The notes beneath the pieces are model-generated. The model searched no databases. It saw only the letters and a program-made list of their open reading frames with translations, and had not been told where the DNA came from. Below are positions 1 to 9,382 of a DNA stretch of 64,000 nucleotides, in pieces. The DNA is from Bacteroidetes bacterium UBA5697 (GTDB lineage: Bacteria; Bacteroidota; Bacteroidia; B-17B0; Aurantibacillaceae): NCBI GenBank assembly GCA_002420145.1, contig DIHL01000005.1, forward strand, positions 24,406-88,405, read 5' to 3'. A program made the position numbers and the translations under genes. How positions within the stretch are numbered: the stretch's first letter is position 1; the number at the start of each line of letters is the position of its first letter.

Positions 1-1
1 A

Positions 2-382
2 TCATATGTTTGGACAAACGGCGTAACAAATGGAGTTTCTTTTTCTCCTACTGCAACTAATGTATATTCAGTAACAGGAACAGATGCTAATGGATGTTCT
101 GCTTCAGCTACTGTTCAGGTTATAGTATCTCCTTGTACTAGTATCGAAGAGGTTAATTTTACAAACACTATCGTTTTATTCCCAAATCCCAACAACGGAG
201 AATTTACTATTCAATCTCAAAAAGAAGATGTTGTTGTTATTTCAAACGAATTAGGTCAAATCATTGAAACTATAGAACTTAACCAAAGTAATAATTTCTC
301 TAGTAAAGTTTCTTCTTTATCAGGTGGTATTTATTTCTTAGTTGGAAAACAAGTAAAGCAAAAAGTAGTTGTTGCTAAATAA
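2..382 (+). CDS. C-terminal part of a secreted protein with T9SS type A sorting domain (5' end outside window)
   Basis: The reading frame is open from base 2 to a TAA at 380-382, giving 126 residues. The first 45 or so residues (VWTNGVTNGVSFSPTATNVY, then a TGTDANGCSA segment) look like the end of a PKD/Ig-like repeat found in large Bacteroidota surface proteins. The last 75 residues carry the type A sorting pattern: FPNPNNGEF, then an ELGQII segment, then LSGGIYFLV near the end. Proteins with this tail are moved across the outer membrane by the type IX system and the tail is then cut off. The catalytic or adhesive part lies upstream of the window, so the function is unknown. Confidence 0.85.
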   Translation, partial: SYVWTNGVTNGVSFSPTATNVYSVTGTDANGCSASATVQVIVSPCTSIEEVNFTNTIVLFPNPNNGEFTIQSQKEDVVVISNELGQIIETIELNQSNNFSSKVSSLSGGIYFLVGKQVKQKVVVAK

Positions 383-404
383 CTCAAATACTTTATAAGT
401 AAGG

Positions 405-436
405 AGCCTCTTACTTAATTGTGAGAGGCTTTTTTT
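405..436 (+). terminator. Intrinsic terminator after the T9SS cargo gene
   Basis: A ten-pair stem (405-414 with 421-430, one G-U pair, loop TTAATT) is followed directly by a run of seven T. It lies 22 bases after the stop codon. Confidence 0.85.
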
Positions 437-486
437 AAAATCAATTTTTGCAATATATTTGATTTGAATTTAATAGTGTTTTAACT

Positions 487-1569
487 ATGGCAGAAGACTT
501 TAATACACAAATAAATTATCATTTTGGTCACTTTTTTGAGCTGTCTGCTGATTTGCTTTGTATAGCTGGCTTTGATGGTTATTTTAAAAGAATTAATCCT
601 TCGGTATCTAAATTATTAGAATATACAAACGAAGAATTATTCTCAAAACCTATTAATGATTTCGTGCACCCAGAAGATGTCATAATGACAACTAAAGCTC
701 GCGAAGGGCTGAAGAAAAATAACCCCCTTTTAAATTTTGAAAACAGATATGTGACAAAAAGTGGAGAAATAGTTTGGCTATCATGGACATCAATACCGAA
801 CTATGACGAACAATTAGTGTATGCTATTGCTAAAAACATAACCTATAAAAAACAACAAGAACAGGAACGTAATTCACTCCTAGTAAACCTAACTAAAGAT
901 AATAAAAACCTTAAACAATTTACTTACACTACTGCGCACGATTTAAGATCACCTGTTAATAATTTAAGAGCTGGTTTTGATCTTTTAGATCTTTCGAAAA
1001 TTAATAATAAAAAAACGCTAGAAATTATCCAGCTTCTTAAGCTAGCTAGCGAACATTTGCATGAAACTTTAAATAAAAGTGTTGATGTTTTAACTCGAAA
1101 AGATAATTTGACGGTAGAAGTTGAGGAATTAGAATTCAAAGAAATTTTAAACTATGTTATAAATTCAATCAGTTCTTTAATTTCAGATTCAAACACATCT
1201 ATTCATATTGATTTTTCAGAGCTTGAAACAATAAAATTTAATAGTGACTATTTAAAAAGTATTTTTTTAAATTTAATTACAAATGCAATAAAGTACAAAA
1301 AGCCAGATTGTTCGCCTGTCATTTATATTTCTTCTAGGAAAGCGGATGGACTAAACCAGCTAATTATTTCTGACAACGGCTTGGGTTTTGATATGAATTT
1401 AGTAAAAGACAAGGTTTTTGGGTTACATCAAAAATTTCATAATCATATTGATAGTAAAGGTATTGGGTTGTATTTAGTATATAATCATATTACTAGCTTA
1501 GGTGGGAAAATTTCTGTGGAGAGCAGCGTTAATGAGGGGGCTAAATTTATTTTAACTTTTAAAAATTAA
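487..1569 (+). CDS. PAS domain sensor histidine kinase, cytoplasmic
   Basis: This 360-residue protein has a PAS domain (about residues 12-120, with a PAC-like end at VYAIAKNITYKKQQ). A short helix follows, then a HisKA dimerisation domain with the phospho-accepting His151 in TAHDLRSPVNNL. The HATPase domain has the N box around Asn266 (NLITNAIKY), the G1 box D296-NGLG and the G2 box GIGLYLV at 325. There is no signal peptide or membrane segment, so it should sense an intracellular or redox-type signal. No response regulator is adjacent, so this is an orphan kinase. Family assignment is sure; the ligand is unknown. Confidence 0.93.
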   Translation: MAEDFNTQINYHFGHFFELSADLLCIAGFDGYFKRINPSVSKLLEYTNEELFSKPINDFVHPEDVIMTTKAREGLKKNNPLLNFENRYVTKSGEIVWLSWTSIPNYDEQLVYAIAKNITYKKQQEQERNSLLVNLTKDNKNLKQFTYTTAHDLRSPVNNLRAGFDLLDLSKINNKKTLEIIQLLKLASEHLHETLNKSVDVLTRKDNLTVEVEELEFKEILNYVINSISSLISDSNTSIHIDFSELETIKFNSDYLKSIFLNLITNAIKYKKPDCSPVIYISSRKADGLNQLIISDNGLGFDMNLVKDKVFGLHQKFHNHIDSKGIGLYLVYNHITSLGGKISVESSVNEGAKFILTFKN

Positions 1570-1655
1570 TACTATTTCAACTTTTAAAAAACTTCTGAAC
1601 TTTCTGAGAGTTTAATTGTTAAATTTGTTACTCACAAGCATTAACTATTAAGAGT

Positions 1656-1973
1656 ATGGTACAATTAAGCACAGATACAGATTTTGAAACTTTATTAAAT
1701 AACAATAAACAAGTTGTTGTAAAATATTATGCCGATTGGTGCGGCTCATGTAAATTATTTGCTCCAAAATTTAAACGTCATTCAAATGATGAAGCAAATA
1801 CTGATATTTTATTTTTGGAAGTGAATGCCGAAGAAAATGAAAAGGCACGTAAATTAGGTGGTGTAGATAATTTACCTTACCTAGCTAGTTTCAAAAATGG
1901 TGTTTTATTAGAAGGAACAGCTACAAGTAAAGAAGAATATCTGCAAAAAATGATTGATGATTTAAGGAAATAA
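1656..1973 (+). CDS. Thioredoxin family protein
   Basis: The protein has 105 residues, the usual size for a single thioredoxin fold without a signal peptide. The active site is WCGSC (Cys29 and Cys32), differing from the classical CGPC by Ser for Pro. The cis-proline loop is at LP74Y. It probably reduces disulfides of cytoplasmic partners such as a peroxiredoxin. It precedes the small gene at 2102 on the same strand. As I recall, this pair is often found near a peroxiredoxin in Flavobacteriia, but no peroxiredoxin lies in this window. Confidence 0.9.
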   Translation: MVQLSTDTDFETLLNNNKQVVVKYYADWCGSCKLFAPKFKRHSNDEANTDILFLEVNAEENEKARKLGGVDNLPYLASFKNGVLLEGTATSKEEYLQKMIDDLRK

Positions 1974-2101
1974 ATACGAATCGATACGAATTTACGAATC
2001 AGTGTTTGTTATCTAGCAAACCACTCATGCACGGTTTCGTATATTTGTACGAAATTCGTAATTATTACTTATAAATAAATAATCAACACAATCGATAAAA
2101 A

Positions 2102-2341
2102 ATGCAAATTCCTGTAATAAAAAAATTAGTAGAACACTATTCATTAGCTCAATTACAATCTGCCGAAGAAGCGATGTTAGAAGAACAAAAACCTGCTATA
2201 GAAGTGGAAGGTAAGGATGAAGGTGAGTGTTTAACTCATGTTTTAGCTTCTATTTATATTAAAGAAAGAATGGAACAAGGTGTGGCTTTTAATCAGGCTT
2301 TAAGAGATTTTAGCCAACGTGTTAGAAATAGCATTAGTTAA
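2102..2341 (+). CDS. Small conserved protein of the DUF6952 type
   Basis: This is a 79-residue acidic, soluble, mostly helical protein starting MQIPVIKKLVEHYSLAQLQ. It resembles the small family I recall as DUF6952, which sits next to thioredoxin genes in Bacteroidota. It follows the thioredoxin gene by 128 bp. A TAnnTTTG box at 2040-2047 suggests it can be transcribed on its own. A palindrome TACGAA-A-TTCGTA lies between that box and the gene. No catalytic motif is visible and the function is unknown. Confidence 0.7.
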   Translation: MQIPVIKKLVEHYSLAQLQSAEEAMLEEQKPAIEVEGKDEGECLTHVLASIYIKERMEQGVAFNQALRDFSQRVRNSIS

Positions 2342-2363
2342 TACTGATCCTTTCGAAGAAGGG

Positions 2364-3800
2364 TTAGTTTACTAATTCCAATACTTTTATTAAATCCAAA
2401 TCAACTCCATTAAGAATATCATCTTTGCTATAATATGTTGGATAATCAGGCATTAATCCACGCCCTTCATTTTTGACTTCAATATCATGATAGATATGAT
2501 ACATTGGAGTGAGTATTTGTATTTTACTATTTGGTAAGATAAATTTACCTCCAACTACAGCATTGCTTCCTGCAATATTTCCTCCAGTTTCTTCACCTAT
2601 AGTTATGGAATTTGCTTTATATTTTAAATAACTAGCTGCAACGCCACTCATCGAAAATGATTTACCGTTTATTAATACATAAACCTGCCCATTAAAAGCT
2701 TTATTCTTTTTTGGTAGGGTAATAAAATAATGTCTTAGTCTTCCATTTTTAGGCCATTGAGGCATCATAGTGCTAAATATAAATGGAGTCATCCTAGAAC
2801 CAAAATTCATTTTATACTTAGGATTAAGTGCCATTAAGTTTGGCTTTCTATCAAATGGCAAATAAAGGGTTTTATGAATCATATAGGATAAAAAATTCAT
2901 GCCATCGTTTATTTGTCCGCCACCATTATCTCTTAAATCAATGACTAAATGTTGTATATTCTTTTGTTTAATGTCTTTAAATGATTTTCTAAAAAAGCGA
3001 TACCAATGTTTTCCTTTAAAGTTATTAATATCAATTAGAGCAATGGATTTATCATCGTTTAAAATACTGTAAGTACAAGTTTTTGTTTTTCTTAAAATGG
3101 CTACAGAATCTTTTTTTGGTAAAATTAAGGTATCTTTTAATGAAGATATAGCTGATAATTTATAATTTGAAATACTATTGTCTTTGTGTTTTAGTTTAAC
3201 TTGATAGTCTAATCTAAATCCGTAGCAAAACGAATAATAATATTTAAACCAATTATAACGAATGCCTTGTTTTTTGTAAGTTTCATTATAACCATCAGAA
3301 GTATACACAGAAAAAAGAGTTTTTAAAATGTTACTGACTGGTCTGTTATCAATACTTAAAATTTCATCACCAGGTTTTATAGTAGTGTCTTTTGATAAAT
3401 TATTAAGCACGTATAATTTGTTGGAGTCTGCAATAAAAGTATTGAGTGGTAATATGGGACGGTTTAATTTAGCAATGGCTTTCGAGTATTTTTTTGAAGC
3501 TGCTACGTCTGTATGTCCACAGCCTATTTTTGCAATAATTCGTTTGATGTAAAACCGAATTTGCATTTCGGTTAAAGGCGTGTCAATTTTTGATTTTATG
3601 CTTACAATAAATGTGTGTAAAGAATCCTTACTAATATATTTATAAGGGTCGGGATGAAATTTGGTGAGGTATTTTTCTGTATAGTCAATGTCTTTTAAAA
3701 CTTGGGCTACAGAATATTTTTTGTGAACATCAAAGTTCTTAGATTGAGAAAAACTACTCAAGCATATTATAAAACATAATAAACTCAAGTAGTTTTTCAT
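2364..3800 (-). CDS. Secreted S41 family peptidase (C-terminal processing protease type)
   Basis: The 478-residue product has an N-terminal signal peptide (about 1-18, ending FSQS). A PDZ-like segment follows (about 136-160, IKPGDEILSIDNRPV). The S41 core contains LVIDLRDNGGG (285-295) and the nucleophile region NGKSFSMSG (about 378-386). A Ser in this last motif is the expected catalytic residue. Such enzymes cleave exported proteins in the periplasm or at the surface. The gene lies 21 bases downstream of gldC on the same strand and is probably cotranscribed with it. The substrate is unknown. Confidence 0.88.
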   Translation of the reverse strand: MKNYLSLLCFIICLSSFSQSKNFDVHKKYSVAQVLKDIDYTEKYLTKFHPDPYKYISKDSLHTFIVSIKSKIDTPLTEMQIRFYIKRIIAKIGCGHTDVAASKKYSKAIAKLNRPILPLNTFIADSNKLYVLNNLSKDTTIKPGDEILSIDNRPVSNILKTLFSVYTSDGYNETYKKQGIRYNWFKYYYSFCYGFRLDYQVKLKHKDNSISNYKLSAISSLKDTLILPKKDSVAILRKTKTCTYSILNDDKSIALIDINNFKGKHWYRFFRKSFKDIKQKNIQHLVIDLRDNGGGQINDGMNFLSYMIHKTLYLPFDRKPNLMALNPKYKMNFGSRMTPFIFSTMMPQWPKNGRLRHYFITLPKKNKAFNGQVYVLINGKSFSMSGVAASYLKYKANSITIGEETGGNIAGSNAVVGGKFILPNSKIQILTPMYHIYHDIEVKNEGRGLMPDYPTYYSKDDILNGVDLDLIKVLELVN

Positions 3801-3821
3801 AATAAATAGATTATTAAAAAA

Positions 3822-4187
3822 TTAGTTACTAGCCAAAACGCCCATGCGTTTCCCAAGCCCACTCATAAAATCACGTAATTCTTTAACAGTTGTTTCGTCG
3901 TTTGTGGCTCTTAAATAAGTATCTGTTAAAGTAGTAATGTTTTGGTGAAAAAACTTTTTCATTTCATCCACACTCATGTCTTTAGTCCATAAATCAATAC
4001 GCATCGTATTATTTTCTTTTTCATCCCACAGAGCAAGCATCATACTTTTGCAAATACTGCCTTCATTAGCATCAGGAGCTTCCCATTCAATTTTATGTGG
4101 TAATTGATTTTCATCAACGGTAATCTTTAGCTTTATTTCAGATGTTGTCATAGTTGTTGTTGTTTTGTCATCTGTTGCATTCATCAA
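3822..4187 (-). CDS. gldC: Gliding motility protein GldC
   Basis: The product matches GldC in length (about 110 residues from the internal start) and in the strongly conserved middle RIDLWTKDMSVDEMKKFFHQ and LRATNDE. GldC is a small cytoplasmic protein linked to gliding and T9SS function in Bacteroidota, where it stabilises the Gld machinery. The longest frame starts at 4187, but the family usually begins just before SEIKLK. The Met at 4151 (MTTSEIKLK) is therefore the more likely start, giving about 109 residues. The T9SS cargo genes elsewhere in the window agree with this call. Confidence 0.93.
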   Translation of the reverse strand: MMNATDDKTTTTMTTSEIKLKITVDENQLPHKIEWEAPDANEGSICKSMMLALWDEKENNTMRIDLWTKDMSVDEMKKFFHQNITTLTDTYLRATNDETTVKELRDFMSGLGKRMGVLASN

Positions 4188-4310
4188 ATAAGATAAAATT
4201 TATCTATAGAAAGATGAATGGTTCAGATGTTGTCATATTATAATAGTATTAAAAACTCAAATTTAGTTAAAATATTTGCTTTTAAAGCCTAAAAATAGCC
4301 TATAATAAGA

Positions 4311-4318
4311 TACATTTG
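4311..4318 (+). promoter_or_regulatory. TAnnTTTG promoter box abutting the methyltransferase start
   Basis: TACATTTG matches the Bacteroidota -7 consensus. Only four bases separate it from the ATG at 4323, so transcription would begin at or next to the start codon. No clear -33 TTTG is visible 19 bases upstream. Confidence 0.5.
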
Positions 4319-4322
4319 TGCC

Positions 4323-5507
4323 ATGATTGAATATCCAAAATTAACCTTACACAATGGCAAGGAATTGCCAGTACTTCGTTTTCACCCATGGATTTTTTCA
4401 GGGGCCATAAAAACTCAAGATTCTAATATTGCTGATGGCGATGTAGTGGAAGTTTACTCTGCAAAACAGCAATTTTTAGGAATGGCTCAATACCAAAAAG
4501 GTAGTATTACCGGTCGTATTATTTCTTTTAGTAAGCAACAAATCAATATTGATTTTTGGGTTAAAAAAATCGAAAAAGCTTTTTTATACCGTCAGTTTTT
4601 AAACCTAGCCAATAATCCTCATACAAATGTATATCGTTTAATTTTTGGAGAAGGTGATGGCTGTCCAGGATTAATTATGGATTTTTATAATGGACATGTG
4701 GTTTTTCAAGCACACAGTATTGGTATGCATAAGTGTAGAGTAGATATTACCGAAGCTTTAAAAAATGTATATGGTTCTAATTTAAAAAGTGTGTACGATA
4801 AAAGTTCTGAAACATTACCTAATAATTATTCTACTGGGTTAAAAAATGAATTTTTATTTGGTTCATGTAATGATGAATTAGTGGTTGTTGAAAATGATGT
4901 GAAGTTTTACATTGATTTTATCAACGGACAAAAAACTGGGTTTTTTATTGATCAACGTGAGAATAGAGAATTATTAGGCAAATACAGTAAAGACAAACGC
5001 GTTTTAAATACGTTCTCATATACTGGAGGATTTTCAATGTATGCAGCAAACAATGGTTGTGAAATTATACATTCCGTTGATTCGAGTGCAAAAGCAATAG
5101 AATTATGTAATAAAAATGCCATATTAAATAATGCGACTAATCATGAAGGTTTTGCAGTTGACACCTTTGATTATTTAAAAGACCATGGGAAAAATTACGA
5201 TATTATTATTTTAGATCCACCAGCTTTTGCTAAAAGTAGAGATGTATCACATAATGCAGTAATAGGCTACAAACGATTAAATCAAATGGCTTTACAGAAT
5301 ATTAAAAAAGGAGGAATTTTATTTACCTTTTCTTGTTCTGGTGTTATTGATAAAAAATTATTTTACAATACGGTAACGGCTGCTGCAATTGAATCTCGCC
5401 GAAATTTGAAATTATTGCATACACTTTCTCAACCTGCCGACCATGTGATTACTCCTAATTTCCCTGAAGGGGAATACTTAAAAGGTTTAGCGTTTTATGT
5501 GGAATAA
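4323..5507 (+). CDS. RlmI-like class I SAM-dependent rRNA (cytosine-C5) methyltransferase
   Basis: The 394-residue protein has the PUA domain at its N-terminus (about 1-90, HPWIFSGAI). An EEHEH-type middle region follows with GQKTGFFIDQRENR. The Rossmann methyltransferase domain has motif I around VLNTFSYTGGFSMYAA, the motif IV stretch LDPPAFAKS (Asp298) and Cys338 in FTFSCSG. This architecture is that of RlmI/YccW enzymes, which methylate C1962 of 23S rRNA. The exact site modified here is inferred from the family only. Confidence 0.88.
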   Translation: MIEYPKLTLHNGKELPVLRFHPWIFSGAIKTQDSNIADGDVVEVYSAKQQFLGMAQYQKGSITGRIISFSKQQINIDFWVKKIEKAFLYRQFLNLANNPHTNVYRLIFGEGDGCPGLIMDFYNGHVVFQAHSIGMHKCRVDITEALKNVYGSNLKSVYDKSSETLPNNYSTGLKNEFLFGSCNDELVVVENDVKFYIDFINGQKTGFFIDQRENRELLGKYSKDKRVLNTFSYTGGFSMYAANNGCEIIHSVDSSAKAIELCNKNAILNNATNHEGFAVDTFDYLKDHGKNYDIIILDPPAFAKSRDVSHNAVIGYKRLNQMALQNIKKGGILFTFSCSGVIDKKLFYNTVTAAAIESRRNLKLLHTLSQPADHVITPNFPEGEYLKGLAFYVE

Positions 5508-5542
5508 ATTGAATACATTTAATTAATCATTAATATTTTATC

Positions 5543-7030
5543 ATGAAAAAAATTATTTTTTATTTTTCCTTACTAATCGCTAATAGTTTTATTAGTCAAA
5601 CTTATAGCTTTCAAGTGGGAGAAAGACGATCATCAACTTCTATTGAAGATCCAGAAATTGAATACCTTGAAAATTATGGTAAAAAATACCTTTTAAATCA
5701 AGCTTATTCAATGAAAGAAGGGATGCAACTACAACTGCAAGGATTTAAAGAAAACAATGATTACTTGTGTAGTAAGAAATTATATGTTCCAGAGGAAAAA
5801 ATGTTAATCTCTATTTATGAAGGGATTTTAAATCTGGATAATAATATGCAGTTAATTAAATCTACATTTAATAAAGAAGCCAAAAAAACATTTGTATACG
5901 CTCATGCCATCAATGAGTATGCTGATGAAATAGATGAGCATAAAGAAATTATGTCTATTCCTGCTGAAAAAGCTATGAATTCAGGAAATTTTTCTTGTGC
6001 AACATCACCTAACAGAAAATTTGCTGTTATTTTAACTGAATTGCCATTTGTAAAAGAAACAAAAGAAAAAATCATGATTACTGTTTTTGATAACACTTTA
6101 AAAACAGTGTTTTCAAAAGAATTTGAATTGCCTTATGATGCAAGAAGAGGTTTAGCAAATAAACCAGTTATTGCTAATGATGGTTCTGTATATGTTGTCA
6201 AAAAAGCGGATATCAGCAAAATGCCAGATTTATTAACGGTTTTTTCAATCTCTAATACTGGCGAAACTATGAAAGAAAATAGTGTGAAATTAGATGATCC
6301 TAAAAAAATGGAATCCTATGCATTTAGTTTAAATACTAAAAATGAATTAGTAGTTGTTGGTTATTATACAGAAGATGGGAAAGTGAGTTTCGGTGGAACA
6401 AAACAAAAAGGTGTTTTTTGTTTAGGTGTTAATTCAAAAGGAGAGCAATTAATGTATCAAACTTCAGAATTTCCAAAACATTATATCTCTTCTAAAATTC
6501 GTCAAGTGTTAGTGAAGGATGATGGAAAAATTGCTATGATTTGCGAAAATTACTCTAAAGTGAATAATAGCACTATGGGGCCAAATAATCAATTAGTTTA
6601 CACAACAGATATTACACAAGGTGATGCGAATATTCACACTTTAAATGCTAAAGGAGAATTAGTGAAATCATATGAATTTTCAAAAAACAGTAAATCAATT
6701 GCTGATGGCGGATTATATGGCTCTGTGTTTGGTGCTTTTCACAACGATAAATTAGTTGTAGTATATAATGATTTTCAGTACAGACACGATGGTAAAAAAT
6801 ACGTTTTAGTGCCTCCAACGATTGCTTGGATTAAAATCCCCATTATTCAAACTATTGATTTAGCAATTAACGATGTAAGAGAAACTGTTTTTATTGATGC
6901 TAATGTTGGTGGCAAAGATGATTTAACTCATTTGTTACCCCTAACAGGTTTTAAAGTGTCTAATAACGAATTATTTTTTCTTGGAGGAAAAGACTCTGAT
7001 GTTATGCCAATTGTATTAAAAATTCAATAA
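5543..7030 (+). CDS. Secreted protein of unknown function
   Basis: The 495-residue product has a clear signal peptide (KKIIFYFSLLIANSFISQTYS). The rest is soluble and beta-rich, with repeated short strand pairs such as NDGSVYVVKK and DDGKIAMICENY that suggest a beta-propeller. No catalytic motif, lipobox or T9SS sorting domain was found, so it is probably periplasmic. It sits between the methyltransferase and the ABC exporter on the same strand, 25 bp before the latter. I do not recognise the family. Confidence 0.7.
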   Translation: MKKIIFYFSLLIANSFISQTYSFQVGERRSSTSIEDPEIEYLENYGKKYLLNQAYSMKEGMQLQLQGFKENNDYLCSKKLYVPEEKMLISIYEGILNLDNNMQLIKSTFNKEAKKTFVYAHAINEYADEIDEHKEIMSIPAEKAMNSGNFSCATSPNRKFAVILTELPFVKETKEKIMITVFDNTLKTVFSKEFELPYDARRGLANKPVIANDGSVYVVKKADISKMPDLLTVFSISNTGETMKENSVKLDDPKKMESYAFSLNTKNELVVVGYYTEDGKVSFGGTKQKGVFCLGVNSKGEQLMYQTSEFPKHYISSKIRQVLVKDDGKIAMICENYSKVNNSTMGPNNQLVYTTDITQGDANIHTLNAKGELVKSYEFSKNSKSIADGGLYGSVFGAFHNDKLVVVYNDFQYRHDGKKYVLVPPTIAWIKIPIIQTIDLAINDVRETVFIDANVGGKDDLTHLLPLTGFKVSNNELFFLGGKDSDVMPIVLKIQ

Positions 7031-7055
7031 ACTATTTTTAATTTATTTTCAATCA

Positions 7056-8006
7056 ATGAATCCTATTTTAGAAGTAAAAAACATTCATAAGAACTACGCT
7101 AATCACGTTGCATTAAAAGATGTGAGTTTAGTAGTTGAGCCTCAAAAAATATTTGGTTTATTAGGACCAAACGGCGCTGGCAAAACTTCTCTTATTCGTA
7201 TTATCAATCAAATTACTGGTCCTGATAAAGGAGAGGTGTTGTTTAATGGCGAACATTTAGCGCCTAAACATGTCGATTTTATTGGTTATTTGCCAGAAGA
7301 AAGAGGTCTTTACAAAAAGATGTCGGTTGGAGAGCAAGTAATGTATTTGGCCCAATTAAAAGGATTAAAAAAAGCCGATGCGAAAGCTAAATTATTACAA
7401 TGGTTCAAAAAATTTGAAATTGAAAATTGGTGGGATAAAAAAGTAGAAGAATTAAGTAAAGGGATGCAACAAAAAGTTCAATTTATTGTCACTGTGTTGC
7501 ATGAGCCTAAATTATTAATCTTAGACGAGCCATTTAGTGGTTTTGACCCTATCAATGCGCAATTGATTAAAAATGAAATTTTAGAATTAAGAGATAAAGG
7601 AGCAACTATTATTTTCTCTACACACAACATGGGAAGTGTTGAGGAGTTGTGCGATAATATTGCTTTGATTAATAAAGCCGAAAAATTATTGGATGGTTCA
7701 GTGAAAGACATTCGTAAACAATACAAGAGTAATACCTATCATATTACGTTTAAAGGAAATTTGATGGGCTTTACAAATGCATTATGGGCTGGGGCAGAGT
7801 TGCTAGATAAAAAATCTGATGGGGAAGTGCATTCAGTTACTGTAAAATTATTGCATCAAAATAAGCCAAATGATTTATTACAAGCTGTTTTAAGTACGGC
7901 CGAAATTTTATCGTTTCAAGAGGTTGTTCCTTCTATGAATGATATCTTTATTTCTGTTGTAGAAAATAAAACAACATTAAATACTCAAAGTACTTTTACC
8001 GAATAA
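7056..8006 (+). CDS. ABC transporter ATP-binding protein, NatA type
   Basis: The 316-residue ATPase has Walker A GPNGAGKT (37-44), the family segment GYLPEERGLY in place of a standard Q-loop region, the signature ELSKGMQQKV, Walker B LLILDEPFSGFDP and the switch His in STHNM. The last 80 or so residues form the C-terminal extension typical of NatA/YhaQ-like proteins. With the permease at 8039 it should form an exporter of the NatAB type (Na+, antibiotics or similar small compounds). The substrate cannot be read from sequence. Confidence 0.92.
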   Translation: MNPILEVKNIHKNYANHVALKDVSLVVEPQKIFGLLGPNGAGKTSLIRIINQITGPDKGEVLFNGEHLAPKHVDFIGYLPEERGLYKKMSVGEQVMYLAQLKGLKKADAKAKLLQWFKKFEIENWWDKKVEELSKGMQQKVQFIVTVLHEPKLLILDEPFSGFDPINAQLIKNEILELRDKGATIIFSTHNMGSVEELCDNIALINKAEKLLDGSVKDIRKQYKSNTYHITFKGNLMGFTNALWAGAELLDKKSDGEVHSVTVKLLHQNKPNDLLQAVLSTAEILSFQEVVPSMNDIFISVVENKTTLNTQSTFTE

Positions 8007-8038
8007 ATTTTTTAATTCAATCACCCATTTTATATACA

Positions 8039-9382
8039 ATGAATAAATTATTATTAATTATCCAACGCGAATATTTTTCGAGAGTTAAGAAAAAATCGTT
8101 TTTAATTATGACTATTTTGGGGCCATTGCTAATGGCTGGCGTTATGATTGTTCCTGTTTGGTTGGCTATGCGCGATAAAACAGAACACCAAATTTTTGTA
8201 TTAGATCATAGCGGTTTGTTTATCGATAAAATTCCTAACACGAAAGAAGTAAAATTTACTTATGGAACAGGAACTATCGAATCGGCTAAAGCTAAATTAA
8301 AAGATGGTCCTTTTGACTTAGTAATGGAAATTGATATCGAAACAATCAACGCACATAAAGCAACACCGTTTTTGTATTATAAAACACAACCAGGCATTGC
8401 GGTTGAACAATATATTACCAATACCATGGAAAATATTTTGTTTGATTATCGCTTACAAGGTGATAGTATTGATATAACCAAAATTGATAAAGCCAGAAGA
8501 CCTGTAGAGATTATTACTTTAAAGGTGAAAGAAGATGGTGCTGATGAAAAAACAAATACCGAATTAAATATGGGTGTAGGTATGTTTTTTGGGATAGCTA
8601 TTTATTTTATGATTTTCTTGTACGGTTCTCAAGTCATGCGAGGAGTTATTGAAGAGAAAACCAATCGTATTGTAGAGGTCATAGTGTCTTCTGTAAAACC
8701 ATTTCAGTTAATGCTTGGTAAAATTATTGGCGTGGCTTTAGTTGGTTTAACTCAATTTATATTATGGATTGTTTTAACTACTGTAATTTATGTAGGAATA
8801 ACTAGCACAGTATTTAAAAATCAAATTCAAGATACGCTCACTCAAAATGCACAGATTGAAAAGGTGATGAAAAACGATATCCTTTCTCAATCGCATAAAA
8901 TGGAAAAAGTGGGTACACCAAATGAGGTGATTGATATGTTTAATTTTGCAGATGGTTTAAACTTGCCAGTATTAATTACTTGTTTTGCTTTTTACTTTTT
9001 ATTTGGGTACTTATTATATGCCGCTTTATTTGCCGCAGTTGGTTCGGCAGTAGATAGCGAAGCGGATACACAGCAATTTATTTTGCCCGTCACTATTCCA
9101 TTAATATTAAGTTTTGTGATTGCACAAGCTATTATGTCAAACCCAAATAGTTCAATGGCTCAATTCTTTTCTATCTTTCCTTTAACTTCTCCAATTGTGA
9201 TGATGGTGCGTTTACCTTTTGATGTACCTGTTTGGGAATTAGCCTTATCTATGTTTATGTTAGTAGTCGGTTTCTTGTTCTTTACTTGGATGGCAGGAAA
9301 AATTTACCGTACAGGAATTTTAATGTATGGTAAAAAAACAACTTGGAAAGAACTAGGAAAGTGGTTGTTTTATAAAGGCTAA
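8039..9382 (+). CDS. ABC-2 family transporter permease, NatB type
   Basis: The 447-residue membrane protein has one N-terminal helix (about 20-40, FLIMTILGPLLMAGVMIVPV) and a roughly 130-residue extracytoplasmic domain. A cluster of about five helices (from about 180 to the end) includes the GVIEEKTNRIVEVIVSSVKP coupling segment characteristic of ABC-2 permeases. It lies 32 bp after its ATPase gene. Its stop codon overlaps the next start (TAATG), pointing to translational coupling with the gene at 9382. Confidence 0.9.
   Translation: MNKLLLIIQREYFSRVKKKSFLIMTILGPLLMAGVMIVPVWLAMRDKTEHQIFVLDHSGLFIDKIPNTKEVKFTYGTGTIESAKAKLKDGPFDLVMEIDIETINAHKATPFLYYKTQPGIAVEQYITNTMENILFDYRLQGDSIDITKIDKARRPVEIITLKVKEDGADEKTNTELNMGVGMFFGIAIYFMIFLYGSQVMRGVIEEKTNRIVEVIVSSVKPFQLMLGKIIGVALVGLTQFILWIVLTTVIYVGITSTVFKNQIQDTLTQNAQIEKVMKNDILSQSHKMEKVGTPNEVIDMFNFADGLNLPVLITCFAFYFLFGYLLYAALFAAVGSAVDSEADTQQFILPVTIPLILSFVIAQAIMSNPNSSMAQFFSIFPLTSPIVMMVRLPFDVPVWELALSMFMLVVGFLFFTWMAGKIYRTGILMYGKKTTWKELGKWLFYKG

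Noticed and set aside
2342..2363. Terminator between the DUF6952-like gene and the S41 peptidase gene
   Set aside because: CCTT-TCGAAG-AAGG is a four-pair stem without a T run, too weak to call.
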